From: Methanotrichaceae archaeon
GTDB taxonomy: Archaea > Halobacteriota > Methanosarcinia > Methanotrichales > Methanotrichaceae
Assembly (NCBI GenBank): GCA_016927425.1
Contig: JAFGMR010000044.1
Location: 1 to 36,804, forward strand
Length of the DNA: 36,804 nt
Reading direction: 5' to 3'
Part shown: positions 1 to 8,476 of the stretch, piece after piece
How positions within the stretch are numbered: position 1 is the first letter of the stretch
Layout: every line of letters starts with the position of its first letter
Program-made: the position numbers and the translations under genes
The notes under the pieces: model-generated
What the model saw: only the letters and a program-made list of their open reading frames with translations
What the model was told of the DNA's origin: nothing
Database searches by the model: none

Positions 1-72
1 GTCATCTCTGAAGTTCCCAAGAAGGTAAGAGACCTGGACAGAACGCTGGGATTGAACATATTCCCTAGCTAA
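1..72 (+). CDS. 3' end of an unidentified gene (partial)
   Basis: The first frame is open from the window edge to a TAA at 70-72 and would encode a 23-residue C-terminus ending in DRTLGLNIFPS. The other two plus-strand frames hit stops within 30 nt. The gene would converge with the peptidase on the minus strand, whose stop is at 163. The fragment is too short to assign a family; it could also be a chance open frame. Confidence 0.4.
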   Translation, partial: VISEVPKKVRDLDRTLGLNIFPS

Positions 73-162
73 TGGGAGTTAAGGCTCAAAGATAGATATA
101 GTTTGAGGAGATGGGGTAAGGGGAGATGGAGTTGCGATCCCCGCTCAGCCGCTCTCATCCAT

Positions 163-2187
163 CTACGATTCACCGGAAGAAGGCCTCGAAGCGAGCGCGC
201 CTGCGAGGCCAGGCACCAGCTCTCTGCCGGCAGGTATGATGATCGTGGATTCATCGAAGGCATCACCTACCGGCTCGAATCTGCCGCCAAGGGATCGGGC
301 AAGGAAGGCCTCCGTTACTGCATAGAGCGAGAGCCGGTTCTCAGGCCTTGCAAAGCCATGGCCCTCATCCGAGTAGAGGAGATAGACGACGGGGATGCCC
401 CTCTCCTGCATGGCAGAGACTATCTGCTCGGACTCGTTCCTATTTACGCGAGGATCGTTTGCCCCTTGAGCGATCAGCAAAGGCCTTGTTATGTTTCCAA
501 CGTGCGTGATTGGGGATCTCTCCATCAGGAAGGCGCGGCCTTCCTCGGTGCTGTTGTCGCCGACGCGATCGATGAAGATCGAGAGTTCAGGCCCCCAGTA
601 GGGCGGAATCGACTCCATGAACGTGACCAGGTTGGATGGGCCGACCAGGTCCACGCCGCAGGCAAAGAGGTCAGGCGTCATTGTAAGGCCTGCAAGGGTG
701 GCGTAGCCGCCGTAGCTTCCGCCCATGATGGCAACCCTCTCGGGATCGGCAATTTCTTCTGCGATTGCCCAGTTGACGGCATCGACGAGGTCATCCTGCA
801 TCTTGCCCCCCCATTCCCTGTTCCCGGCGTTGGTGAAATTCTTCCCAAAGCCGGTCGACTCCCTGAAGTTCACCGTGAGGACGGCATAGCCCCTATCCGC
901 AAGCCATTGATGAAGGGGATCATATCCCCAGGAGTCCCTCCCCCAGGGGCCTCCGTGTACGAGGAGGACCATCGGCAGGGGCCGATCAGGCCGATCGCCA
1001 GCGTGCTCGCGGGGAAGGGTGTAGTAGCTGACCATGGGAAGGCCGTCCCTTGCGTTGATCACAACAGAGTGCATCTTTGCGAGGGGAACTTCTTCCAGGC
1101 TCATTCTATTGGAGAAGAGGTACGAGGCCTTGGAAGCGCTCCTGTTGTATAAATAGTACCTGACAGGGCCGTCGTCCATGACGTAGGCTGCGATCCAGAG
1201 GGAGTCGTCGAGGGTTCGGCTCACAACCTCGACCTCGCCATCTGCTACGGTCTTGAGGTAATCCAGGTCGGCTGAGATCCTCGGATCTAGAACGTCCCAT
1301 CTGCACCTCTCGTACTCGAAGGATGCGGCCTGGACAGTCATCTCCGAAGGATGTATCATAAGGCCGCTGCAATCGGCGAGCTCATCCTCGGAGAGGAGAT
1401 TTGCCACGCCTGTCTTTGTATCCACGGCAAATAAAGCTGCTTTATCGCGGCCGCGGCTGTCGATCATGTAGAGGGTATCGCCAGCTCGATCGTATCCGAT
1501 AAGGCCTGTCGTCATCGCGTCCTCAGGGCCGATCTCGATTGCGACAGTCCAGCTTCCTTCATCCTCCGGCAGCAAGTACTCAAGCCCGCCTTCAGGCGTC
1601 GCCCGGACAGCCATCCTTATCTGAAGCTGTCTATCCGTCATAAATCCGGCGAACTCGTCGTTCTCCTGGATAAGCGTCAGGCTTCCGTCTCTCAGGTCCA
1701 CACGGTAGATGCGATGATACGCGGGATCCTTGTCGTTCAGGGCTACTAAAAGCTCGCTTGGATAGTCGGGGCTTACGGTCAGGATTTGAGCCTGGACACC
1801 CTCGATGGGAGTCAGGTCGTCTATGGCGCCTGAGCTTAAGTTGACGCTATAGAGGCGCCAGTTCTCGTCGCCGTCCCGATCCTGGAGATAATACAGATGA
1901 ACCCCATCGTATGACCAGCCATATGTCCGAATTCCGCGATATGTATCGTTTGTAATCGGGCGCGCAGAATCGATATCGTCTAGCGGTGAAATCCATATGT
2001 TCAAAACTCCGTCAAGCGGCGCAAGATAACCTATGTACTCCCCATCCTGGCTCAGCCTGACAGCCGATCTGTCAGGATTGTCGAAGAGCACCTCGCGCGG
2101 GATTAGGTCGTCGTCAGCGCCACTGGCCGGAATGAGAAGGGCCAGGGCGAAAAGTAGGGAGAACTTGCCGATATGCATAGCGAACAC
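163..2187 (-). CDS. Secreted S9 family prolyl-oligopeptidase-type serine peptidase
   Basis: Two-domain S9 peptidase (acylaminoacyl-peptidase/dipeptidyl-peptidase type) expected to cut short peptides. Residues 1-23 form a signal peptide (hydrophobic run SLLFALALLIPASG), so it probably acts outside the membrane. Residues about 30-390 are beta-propeller-like, with repeated WSYDG/DRDGD-type strands. Residues about 400-640 are an alpha/beta hydrolase with the oxyanion segment HGGPWG, nucleophile Ser491 in GGSYGGYA, Asp578 in GANDPRVN and His610 in DEGHGF, so the triad is complete. The length of 674 aa is normal for the family. The first codon at 2187 is GTG; an in-frame ATG at 2178 lies about 30 nt from a TATA-like stretch at 2204-2214 and could be a leaderless start. 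An insertion sequence lies only 43 bp upstream, so native upstream control has been displaced. Confidence 0.93.
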   Translation of the reverse strand: MFAMHIGKFSLLFALALLIPASGADDDLIPREVLFDNPDRSAVRLSQDGEYIGYLAPLDGVLNIWISPLDDIDSARPITNDTYRGIRTYGWSYDGVHLYYLQDRDGDENWRLYSVNLSSGAIDDLTPIEGVQAQILTVSPDYPSELLVALNDKDPAYHRIYRVDLRDGSLTLIQENDEFAGFMTDRQLQIRMAVRATPEGGLEYLLPEDEGSWTVAIEIGPEDAMTTGLIGYDRAGDTLYMIDSRGRDKAALFAVDTKTGVANLLSEDELADCSGLMIHPSEMTVQAASFEYERCRWDVLDPRISADLDYLKTVADGEVEVVSRTLDDSLWIAAYVMDDGPVRYYLYNRSASKASYLFSNRMSLEEVPLAKMHSVVINARDGLPMVSYYTLPREHAGDRPDRPLPMVLLVHGGPWGRDSWGYDPLHQWLADRGYAVLTVNFRESTGFGKNFTNAGNREWGGKMQDDLVDAVNWAIAEEIADPERVAIMGGSYGGYATLAGLTMTPDLFACGVDLVGPSNLVTFMESIPPYWGPELSIFIDRVGDNSTEEGRAFLMERSPITHVGNITRPLLIAQGANDPRVNRNESEQIVSAMQERGIPVVYLLYSDEGHGFARPENRLSLYAVTEAFLARSLGGRFEPVGDAFDESTIIIPAGRELVPGLAGALASRPSSGES

Positions 2188-2199
2188 TTGCGAGATCCG

Positions 2200-2218
2200 A
2201 ATGTATTAAAATGTTGCG
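2200..2218 (-). promoter_or_regulatory. Putative TATA promoter of the S9 peptidase, next to the IS end
   Basis: On the minus strand an AT-rich ATTTTAATACAT box lies 20-30 nt before the GTG/ATG start candidates. The insertion sequence ends at 2231, so the TATA box survives but everything upstream of about -20 relative to the box is IS sequence. Call based on spacing and composition only. Confidence 0.45.
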
Positions 2219-2224
2219 AGAGCT

Positions 2225-2230
2225 TTGAGA
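2225..2230. repeat. Left target-site duplication of the IS (TTGAGA)
   Basis: The hexamer TTGAGA directly abuts the left inverted repeat and is repeated exactly at 3882-3887 next to the right inverted repeat. Removing one copy plus the element restores a continuous intergenic region. Confidence 0.88.
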
Positions 2231-3881
2231 CCTGACCGCCCATAGTTTTAGGCACGAACCCCCAGCGCTCCGAGGATTTCGCGTTGACGCTTTGTCAGCT
2301 CGGTCATGACTTTCTGCCCGTCTGGTAGAATCATAAGCCGAATCTTTTCGAGCTCCAAAAGGACGGCCTCGACAGAGCACTTCGACAGCAGTTCGCTATC
2401 CTTCATCATACGCATCAACTTCATCCGCATGATCAGCGAGATGAAACACGCAAATAGATATCCGCGTAGAATGCTATCGGTTCTGACGTTTACTGGCATC
2501 ACATCTACATCGTTCTTCAAGACGTCAAATGCCTTCTCGACGAGATCTCTGCTCCGATAAAGCGAGAGGCAGTCATCCCATGTCTGATTGCCACGGTATA
2601 ATAAAATGAACTTTCCCATCTTGTTAACTCTTTGAGATACGGCATTTTGTCTGATGCTGATCTCGAACTTATTGCCATTAAGGCTCCACTCAAAATACCT
2701 TGCATCCCTCTTTGCGACCTCCCTAAATACAACCACTGTATCAAACTGAGGCTTAATGACCACTGATTTAAGCTGTTCTGATAGATCGTAAAGACGTTTA
2801 TAGAATGCTGTTCTTTCTTGCTGCTCTCGTTTCTGATCGTAATAAGCGTATCCCTGAAGGCCAATCTCCCCCACCTCGATTGTAATGGGCTTAACGAAGA
2901 GCGGCTCATTTTGATAGAGCTTCAGATTATTGGGGTCGTCTATGCTGCTATGAATGGCCGAAATTGCCTCTTTGACGCTCTTTAAAGTGCTTGTAGGTGG
3001 GATTATGAAAGAGAGATCGTTTTCTACAAGCTCATATATATTGTCAGTCGAAAATAATCCACGATCCATGATAAGGGTATAATCACGAACACCCATAGAG
3101 TTGATCTTCTTGGCAGTGTTCATCAAAGTGGAAACATCCACAATGCTACCTGGATAGATATCGTACATCACCGGTATTCCCAGCTGCTTGTCAACGATAA
3201 GTGCAAGATTTAGCTGGGGAAGATCGAGGCCATCTCTATTGTATCCATATTCAAGGAGGTTGATCGTCTCAGAGTATGATGAGATCGATGTGATATCATA
3301 AAAGAGGGTGCTCGATGTTGAAACCTGATGTATCAGACGATTTGAGAAGCCAAGATGGATGGCGCTATTTCCGATCGAGCTCAAGAGGTTCGATAGCGAC
3401 TGGGATGAAAGTGAGAGGTTCGGATGTTCTTCATTCAGATGCGTACCTTCGAACCAGCTCTGGATGTGGTAGAGGGCGCGCGGTCGGATCGCATAATTCA
3501 TTGCAAGGGTCAAAAGAGGCCATATATGATGCTCTGGGAGGACTTCTGAGAGAATTGTATCGAGCTTGAGGTCAGCAATGATCTTATTGAACGGGAGAAA
3601 TTCGCCATACGAAAGCACCGTCTTGGGAGGCTGACCTTGAGACCTAACCTTTACAGGAACGCCATTCACGTTCTTGCCGAGGTATTTGGTCTTCTGGCGG
3701 ACCTTGCCTGTCTCCGGATCTTTATAAGGCGTAACCTCGTAAAGGTACTCGATCCCGCTGATCGTCTTGGTTCTGACAAACGGCTTCATTATGCCTAAAT
3801 ATAGGCATCACTTCTATTTATGCTTTGCGCCTAAAGTTACTGAAATTGATAACCTTATGCCTAAATGATTGGGAAGTCAGG
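2231..3881 (-). mobile_element. Complete insertion sequence, IS1634-like (IS4 superfamily), 1651 bp
   Basis: The transposase gene is bounded by imperfect 24-bp inverted repeats. The left end (2231-2254) and the reverse complement of the right end (3858-3881) share CCTGAC, CCCA and TTTAGGCA in register, 18 of 24 positions. The element is flanked by a perfect 6-bp direct repeat TTGAGA (2225-2230 and 3882-3887), read as the target-site duplication. Size, IR and duplication length fit the IS1634 group. It sits between the S9 peptidase and the RND exporter. The intact duplication and uninterrupted ORF suggest a recent, possibly still active insertion. Confidence 0.93.
2248..3789 (-). CDS. IS1634-family (DDE, IS4 superfamily) transposase
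   Basis: Cut-and-paste transposase of 513 aa. The DDE residues are visible: Asp165 (FYDITS), Asp242 (LIMDRGLFS) and Glu418 within the IS4-superfamily Y-(2)-R-(3)-E-(6)-K signature (Y411, R414, E418, K425). The insertion domain between the second Asp and Glu is long, as usual for IS1634 members. The ATG at 3789 lies 92 nt inside the right end of the element and the stop lies 17 nt inside its left end, so the gene fills the element. Its AT-richer composition compared with neighbouring genes is consistent with a mobile origin. No frameshift or internal stop is seen. Confidence 0.95.
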   Translation of the reverse strand: MKPFVRTKTISGIEYLYEVTPYKDPETGKVRQKTKYLGKNVNGVPVKVRSQGQPPKTVLSYGEFLPFNKIIADLKLDTILSEVLPEHHIWPLLTLAMNYAIRPRALYHIQSWFEGTHLNEEHPNLSLSSQSLSNLLSSIGNSAIHLGFSNRLIHQVSTSSTLFYDITSISSYSETINLLEYGYNRDGLDLPQLNLALIVDKQLGIPVMYDIYPGSIVDVSTLMNTAKKINSMGVRDYTLIMDRGLFSTDNIYELVENDLSFIIPPTSTLKSVKEAISAIHSSIDDPNNLKLYQNEPLFVKPITIEVGEIGLQGYAYYDQKREQQERTAFYKRLYDLSEQLKSVVIKPQFDTVVVFREVAKRDARYFEWSLNGNKFEISIRQNAVSQRVNKMGKFILLYRGNQTWDDCLSLYRSRDLVEKAFDVLKNDVDVMPVNVRTDSILRGYLFACFISLIMRMKLMRMMKDSELLSKCSVEAVLLELEKIRLMILPDGQKVMTELTKRQREILGALGVRA

Positions 3882-3887
3882 TTGAGA
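3882..3887. repeat. Right target-site duplication of the IS (TTGAGA)
   Basis: Exact copy of the hexamer at 2225-2230, immediately outside the right inverted repeat of the element. Confidence 0.88.
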
Positions 3888-4197
3888 TGCTTTTTGGATT
3901 TAGTTGCCAATCCAGATCCGAAGCATTTTTCGCCGATCGAGACAGCTTCCGATGGAGTGATTATGAAATAGGTTGGAGTTTCTATAACCCGTCTACAGCT
4001 CGCAGCCTCATGAAAGATCATCATGAGGAGTTCTCTGGGACGATCAGTATTCGATGATTCCGTATTCCAAAACGGACCCAAATTCCAACCCATAACGGAT
4101 TCACGACCCGGCGCCCATCCCGAGTATTTTCTATAAAAACTTCGGGTAAAAACTGTTAATCCATCCAGATCCAAGGTCATATATCCGCCTCCCCGTA
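3888..4197. other. Intergenic region between the IS and the RND exporter
   Basis: No convincing gene. A hairpin with 8-bp arms CCTCATGA/TCATGAGG and a 7-nt loop lies at 4006-4028. A wider imperfect inverted repeat pairs GGTTGGA-TTT (3971-3982) with AAATTCCAACC (4080-4090). Before the IS arrived this was the stretch between the exporter's 3' end and the peptidase promoter. Open frames here run through the IS end or into the exporter gene and are not supported. Confidence 0.5.
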
Positions 4198-6492
4198 CTA
4201 CCCCGCTGCGTCCGCCTTCCTCTTCTTCCTCCAGTTCTCGAGCCATATCAGGAGCACCGGAAATATAGTGAAGGTGGCGAAGAGCGCGAATACGACCGAG
4301 AGCACCGTTATCGTACCGAAGCTGCTCGTCATGGGGAAGGGGGACGCGATGAGGGCGGAGAATCCAAAGACCGTTGTAAGGCCTGACGCGACTATCGCAG
4401 CTCCAATGCTCCCCATCGCTATGAAGAGCGCCTCCATGACGTCCTCGACCTTCTCCTTCTCCTCGTAGAAACGCTCCATGGTCAAGATGGCGTACTCCGA
4501 CCCCACCCCCAGGATCAACGCTCCCAGGGTGGCGGTCATGGGGTTGTACTTCATCCCGGAGAGGTACATCACCCCGCCCATCCAGCCGATGACCATGAAC
4601 ATGGGAAGGATCGGAAGTACCGCCTTGACGAGGTCCCTGTAGATCAACAACAATATGAAGAATATCAGGACCAGGCCGAGCAGTGTCATCTGAATCCTGC
4701 CGGTGGTAAGCGCCTTGATGACCGTGTTCATGACCGTCATCTCTCCGGTCTGGATCACGGATATTCCGGGCGGCGGCTCAAACCATATCAAGTCCTTGCC
4801 GACCTCGTTTTGGAGCCGTTCGATCCCCACCTGGCCGAGGCTGTCGAAGGCCTGACCGATGTCCAGGATGATCTGGGCGGTGTCGTGGCCGTTGATGTAC
4901 TGGAACTTGACCTCTTCAGGTATGCGGTCCAGGATTGCATCGACCTCGGACTTGTCCTTGGGGATGGATCCGCCGTTGTAGCCCTTGACAATTGTTGCAA
5001 GGCTCGCAGCCCCGTAGACCTTGGACCTCGACTCGACGACGTAATCGCCGAAATCGTCCATCCATTTAAGGGTCTCCGGATCGGTCACGTCCCCCTGGAC
5101 GATGATGTTGAGCTGGTCCTCGCCGCCGAATACGTTGTGAAGGTGGCGGAACTGGATGAGCGGCGGAAGGTCCTGAGGTATGAACTCGTTCATGTCCGTC
5201 TCGATCGGAACCTGGGTGTCGGCATAAAGGCCAACGCAGGAGAGGACGATCGCGGCCGCCAGCACTGCCTGCCTTCTTTGAAGGACGAATGCCGCAGACT
5301 TCACGAGCAGGGGGCTTATCGGGGACCTCCTGTTCTTCCGCTCATCATTGGCTTTGCGTCCATTTCTGCCGTTTCGCCCCTTCTCAAGCTGGTAGAGGAC
5401 GGTAACCCCGACGAAGAGAGAGGAGATGTAGCACATGATGATGCCTATCAGGCAGAGGAGGCCGAAGTCCCTGATCATGGGAACCGACGACGAGAAGAGG
5501 GAGAAGAAGCCAGCCCCTGTTATGATCAGGGCGATCAAGACTGCGGGCGCGGTATGGGCAATTGTCTCTACCGCCGCCGCGGCGATGGATCCGCCGCGCT
5601 GAAACTCCTCCTCGATCCGGTTCTGAAACTGGATTGCGTAATCGATCCCAAGTCCGATCAGTATGGGGAAGGCCGACATGGATACCATCGTCAGAGGAAC
5701 CTTTAGAAATCCCATCATCCCGAAGGTCCAGATTATCCCGAGAAAGACGATTGGAAGCGGCAGAAGCGGCAGGTGAACATGCCTGAAGACGAGGAAGAGG
5801 GCGACGATCATCAACAGTCCGGAGATCATTAGAAGCATTCCCATGGAGGTGTTCATCTCCTCCTCGATATCGTCCATGAGGGCGATCTCGCCGGTCACTG
5901 TGGTGTCTGCTCCTGCGGGAAATTCCGCCATCTCAACAGCCGAGTAAGCCTCGGGGAGGACGGCCTTCTCGCTCTCCATGGAGATGTAAGTTGGAAGGGC
6001 AATCGAGATCAATGAATGTCCCCGGTCCGGGAGGATTGCGTGAAGCATGGCGGGGTTCGTCTTCTCAAGCTCCTCTAGGATCTCGTCTATCCTCGCCTGA
6101 GATCCGGGAACTTTCCGAACGCCGGTCTCCTGAGCCTCGACTTCCATCACCATCTCTGCTATGCTGGTCGTTCCGAGGACGTTTTCCACGTTCTCCATCT
6201 GGCGGGTCAACCGTTCCATCGCCTTCAGGGACTGGGGGCTTGTTACCGCATCGCCTTCAACGAGGACCACGATCGATTCGGTCCCGAACCTGTCGTTAAA
6301 GAGGTGATCGAACTCCACGAAGAGCCTGGAGTTCTCGTCGACGAAGGTCTCAGTCTCCGTCTCCATCGTAATGCTCTGGGCGAAATGGATCGACAAAATC
6401 GTAAGAAGCGCCGCTATCATCAGGATGGCGATCGGATTTGCCTCGATCCAGGTGCCCAGCATCTCTCCCCGGCTCGTCACCTTCATATTCAC
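4198..6492 (-). CDS. MMPL/RND superfamily membrane transporter (HAE3-like)
   Basis: 764-aa proton-driven exporter of the RND superfamily, MMPL type, as found in many archaea for hydrophobic substrates (substrate unknown). The protein is a tandem duplication. The first half has a TM near residues 19-39, an extracytoplasmic domain (about 40-210) and a TM bundle (about 215-370) with the GLGIDYAIQFQNR motif. The second half has a TM near 400-425, a second outer domain (about 430-605) and a bundle from about 610 to 755 with the matching GVGSEYAILTMERF motif. A charged spacer (KGRNGRNGRKANDERKNRR) separates the halves. The annotated start at 6492 is GTG; an ATG at 6486 is equally possible since GAAGGTGA just upstream looks like a ribosome site. 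It ends in a basic cytoplasmic tail. It stands alone on the minus strand. Confidence 0.9.
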   Translation of the reverse strand: MNMKVTSRGEMLGTWIEANPIAILMIAALLTILSIHFAQSITMETETETFVDENSRLFVEFDHLFNDRFGTESIVVLVEGDAVTSPQSLKAMERLTRQMENVENVLGTTSIAEMVMEVEAQETGVRKVPGSQARIDEILEELEKTNPAMLHAILPDRGHSLISIALPTYISMESEKAVLPEAYSAVEMAEFPAGADTTVTGEIALMDDIEEEMNTSMGMLLMISGLLMIVALFLVFRHVHLPLLPLPIVFLGIIWTFGMMGFLKVPLTMVSMSAFPILIGLGIDYAIQFQNRIEEEFQRGGSIAAAAVETIAHTAPAVLIALIITGAGFFSLFSSSVPMIRDFGLLCLIGIIMCYISSLFVGVTVLYQLEKGRNGRNGRKANDERKNRRSPISPLLVKSAAFVLQRRQAVLAAAIVLSCVGLYADTQVPIETDMNEFIPQDLPPLIQFRHLHNVFGGEDQLNIIVQGDVTDPETLKWMDDFGDYVVESRSKVYGAASLATIVKGYNGGSIPKDKSEVDAILDRIPEEVKFQYINGHDTAQIILDIGQAFDSLGQVGIERLQNEVGKDLIWFEPPPGISVIQTGEMTVMNTVIKALTTGRIQMTLLGLVLIFFILLLIYRDLVKAVLPILPMFMVIGWMGGVMYLSGMKYNPMTATLGALILGVGSEYAILTMERFYEEKEKVEDVMEALFIAMGSIGAAIVASGLTTVFGFSALIASPFPMTSSFGTITVLSVVFALFATFTIFPVLLIWLENWRKKRKADAAG

Positions 6493-6551
6493 CTTCTAAA
6501 TTTCATTCCGATATTTCGGAATATTTCGAAACTTCGATGTTTTCAGGGTAT

Positions 6552-6570
6552 ACGAGATATACTTAAAGTT
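6552..6570 (+). promoter_or_regulatory. Putative TATA promoter for the small ORF/LGFP gene
   Basis: AT-rich GATATACTTAAAG lies about 27 nt before the ATG at 6590, the usual spacing for a leaderless archaeal transcript. The call rests on sequence and spacing only. Confidence 0.35.
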
Positions 6571-6589
6571 TGTGGCAGACCACCTCTCG

Positions 6590-6754
6590 ATGAGACCAGA
6601 AGATACGCCACCTGAAGAGACCTCGATGAGGTGCATGACGGACGCCAGCATCCAGGTGTCCAAAATGGCGAAGGGATACATCGTATCTAATTTCAAGGAT
6701 CTCTTGGACTCGGATAGGATCGATGCGGATGGTTTAAGGCCTGGATGGATATAA
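6590..6754 (+). CDS. Small hypothetical protein (54 aa)
   Basis: Open frame from ATG 6590 to TAA 6754; an in-frame GTG at 6572 is a second possible start. The peptide is hydrophilic, has no signal peptide, and contains SIQVSKMAKGYIVSNFKDLL, a plausible amphipathic helix. A TATA-like box sits at leaderless distance upstream, and the secreted LGFP-repeat gene begins 42 nt downstream on the same strand. I do not recognise the family. It could be a chance ORF in the gap between exporter and LGFP genes. Confidence 0.35.
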   Translation: MRPEDTPPEETSMRCMTDASIQVSKMAKGYIVSNFKDLLDSDRIDADGLRPGWI

Positions 6755-6796
6755 CTTAGATTATGGAGAATTAGGTCGAAATGGAGGTCGTCTTAG

Positions 6797-8332
6797 ATGA
6801 AGAGATCGATAGGCTGTTACCTGATATCGGCGATGCTCGTCGCATCGCTCTTGATTGCAGGGGGGTTGTCCGAGGAGGCCTGCGAATACGTTCTAACAGG
6901 CATGGAAGGGCCTGAGATCGAGAGCGCAAATGAGATCGTTGAGATCGTCTTCCATGGGACGAATGCAGTTTCCTATACCATCCCCTCTGGCGAGTACGCC
7001 GGTTGGAACATCGTAATCGAGTGGAGCGATCCATACCCTGAGAGGGTGCGGTGTGGAGAGACGTTCTCGATCGGGGTCTCTGCGAGGGTAGAGAGCGCAG
7101 GGGCTGGATTCATCGGCGCCGGGATCAACTCGTATATCCATTCAGGAGGGGCTGTATGGCATATAGAGCATAATGCGGCAGCGGGAGCTGGTCGAAGCGG
7201 CAGCACAGGCGAGCTGTACTCGCAGGAGGACGTGGCCAGATACAAGCCAGATACCGATGCAGATCCTCAGTTCATCATCGACCTCTACCTCGGGGATGGA
7301 GGGGCTACAAAGGTGCTCCTCGCAAGGTACGTCTATACGAGAGGGGGCACACCTTCTGGATATCAGGTGAGAGGACAGATAAAGACGGTATACGACTCCC
7401 TCGGAGGAGAGGCCTTCCTTGGAGCGCCAACAACAGAGGAGCTGGATGCTGCGCCCTCAACTTCCGGCACTCAAGGAAAATACCAGAACTTCCAGAATGG
7501 CCAGATCATCTGGCATGGGAGCGGCCCTCGCGCCGGGCAGGCTTACGCCCTCTGGGGGGATATCCTCGGCAGATACAACACCCTTGGGGGGACCGGGGGA
7601 CGTCTCGGATTTCCGCTATCTAGCGAGGCCGATGTCACTCCGTCCCCCTATGGAACTGAGGGCAGGTTCAACCTATTCGAGGGCGGCGTCATCATCTGGC
7701 ACTCAAACGGCCCGCATGCATATAGCGAGTTCGTCGTAGAAGGGGCCATTGCATACCTCTATCAGAGCATGGGGGGCACTGCCTCATATCTGGGAATGCC
7801 GATCAGCGATGAATACGATATCGAGGGGGGCAGACGCAGCGATTTCGAGGGGGGCTACATCATATGGACCCGCGATGAGGGTGCAAAGGCATATCCCTGG
7901 GATCGCGAGCCAGCGGGCTCCCTTGAAGGGGCTCTACAGATCGAGACGATCAGGGTTCCCGCCGATCAGCCTGAGCCGGTCTACACCAGTGCCATCCTGG
8001 AGGTGGGACGCTACTACATAATCCAGGCATCTGGAGAGTACTCCTGCTGGAGCGATCAAACGGACGGAGTTGATGCTTATTACTGCTATGCACCGTGGCG
8101 GGTTGGAAGCGTTCCTGAGGCCTGGAAGCAACTGCTGATCGATGACGTGCCGATGTACGATATCGCTTCGGAGAACTTCGATCCTATCGAGTACAATCCC
8201 GATCACGTCTACAAGACAACCCTCATCGGCAAGGGAGATCGGCTCAAGCTCCAGATCTCCGATGCAACATGGTCACACGAGGACAATAGCGGCGCGCTCG
8301 ATGTCAAGATCTACGAGGGGATATCGAGATAG
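6797..8332 (+). CDS. Secreted LGFP-repeat protein with C-terminal lectin-like domain
   Basis: 511-aa exported protein. The signal peptide covers about residues 1-26 (hydrophobic LISAMLVASLLIAGGL). An N-terminal beta-rich region (about 45-185) is followed by three LGFP-type repeats (about 187-360), each with a GG..(F/Y)LG(A/F/M)P core (AFLGAP, GRLGFP, SYLGMP), an acidic turn and a 'F.NG.IIW'-like strand (NGQIIWH, GGVIIWH, GGYIIW). LGFP repeats are known from cell-envelope proteins of actinobacteria, where they are thought to anchor proteins to the wall. The last 120 residues, ending DNSGALDVKIYEG, resemble PA-IL/LecA-like galactose-binding folds (inference). The ATG at 6797 has GGAGGT at 6783-6788, ideal spacing. 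A T-rich terminator follows. Likely surface attachment; the exact ligand is unknown. Confidence 0.87.
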   Translation: MKRSIGCYLISAMLVASLLIAGGLSEEACEYVLTGMEGPEIESANEIVEIVFHGTNAVSYTIPSGEYAGWNIVIEWSDPYPERVRCGETFSIGVSARVESAGAGFIGAGINSYIHSGGAVWHIEHNAAAGAGRSGSTGELYSQEDVARYKPDTDADPQFIIDLYLGDGGATKVLLARYVYTRGGTPSGYQVRGQIKTVYDSLGGEAFLGAPTTEELDAAPSTSGTQGKYQNFQNGQIIWHGSGPRAGQAYALWGDILGRYNTLGGTGGRLGFPLSSEADVTPSPYGTEGRFNLFEGGVIIWHSNGPHAYSEFVVEGAIAYLYQSMGGTASYLGMPISDEYDIEGGRRSDFEGGYIIWTRDEGAKAYPWDREPAGSLEGALQIETIRVPADQPEPVYTSAILEVGRYYIIQASGEYSCWSDQTDGVDAYYCYAPWRVGSVPEAWKQLLIDDVPMYDIASENFDPIEYNPDHVYKTTLIGKGDRLKLQISDATWSHEDNSGALDVKIYEGISR

Positions 8333-8339
8333 CTGCATC

Positions 8340-8358
8340 CAATTTTTATATTTTAAAT
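8340..8358 (+). terminator. T-rich transcription terminator after the LGFP gene
   Basis: Within 10 nt of the stop codon the plus strand has AATTTTTATATTTTAAAT with no strong hairpin, the usual form of an archaeal intrinsic terminator. Confidence 0.5.
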
Positions 8359-8392
8359 AATTGGCACTCTAGGGTGTGGATATCTCTTAACC

Positions 8393-8412
8393 AATTTATT
8401 ATATAAACATTC
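8393..8412 (+). promoter_or_regulatory. Putative TATA promoter of the hydantoinase/HDAC operon
   Basis: TTTATTATATAAACATTC is the strongest AT-rich box between the LGFP gene and the next plus-strand start at 8477. It would give a leader of roughly 40-50 nt, matching the presence of a GGGGAG ribosome site just before the ATG. Confidence 0.45.
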
Positions 8413-8476
8413 ATATGTATATTCAAATCCTATCGATCCCACCAAAAGGCCGATATACCTATGCGTTCGGGGAGTC

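Noticed and set aside
103-1152. 349-aa plus-strand open frame
   Set aside because: Lies antisense to the S9 peptidase, whose minus-strand frame has full catalytic motifs; the plus-strand translation has no domain pattern.
3869-4057. 62-aa plus-strand open frame
   Set aside because: Its start codon lies within the IS inverted repeat, so the frame was created by the insertion; no family resemblance.
3818-4246. 142-aa minus-strand open frame crossing the IS right end
   Set aside because: It begins inside the exporter gene, runs through the intergenic gap and across the IS boundary, and its translation is low-complexity with no ribosome site.
4810-5706. 298-aa plus-strand open frame inside the RND exporter
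   Set aside because: Antisense shadow of a GC-rich membrane protein gene; lacks membrane segments or motifs.
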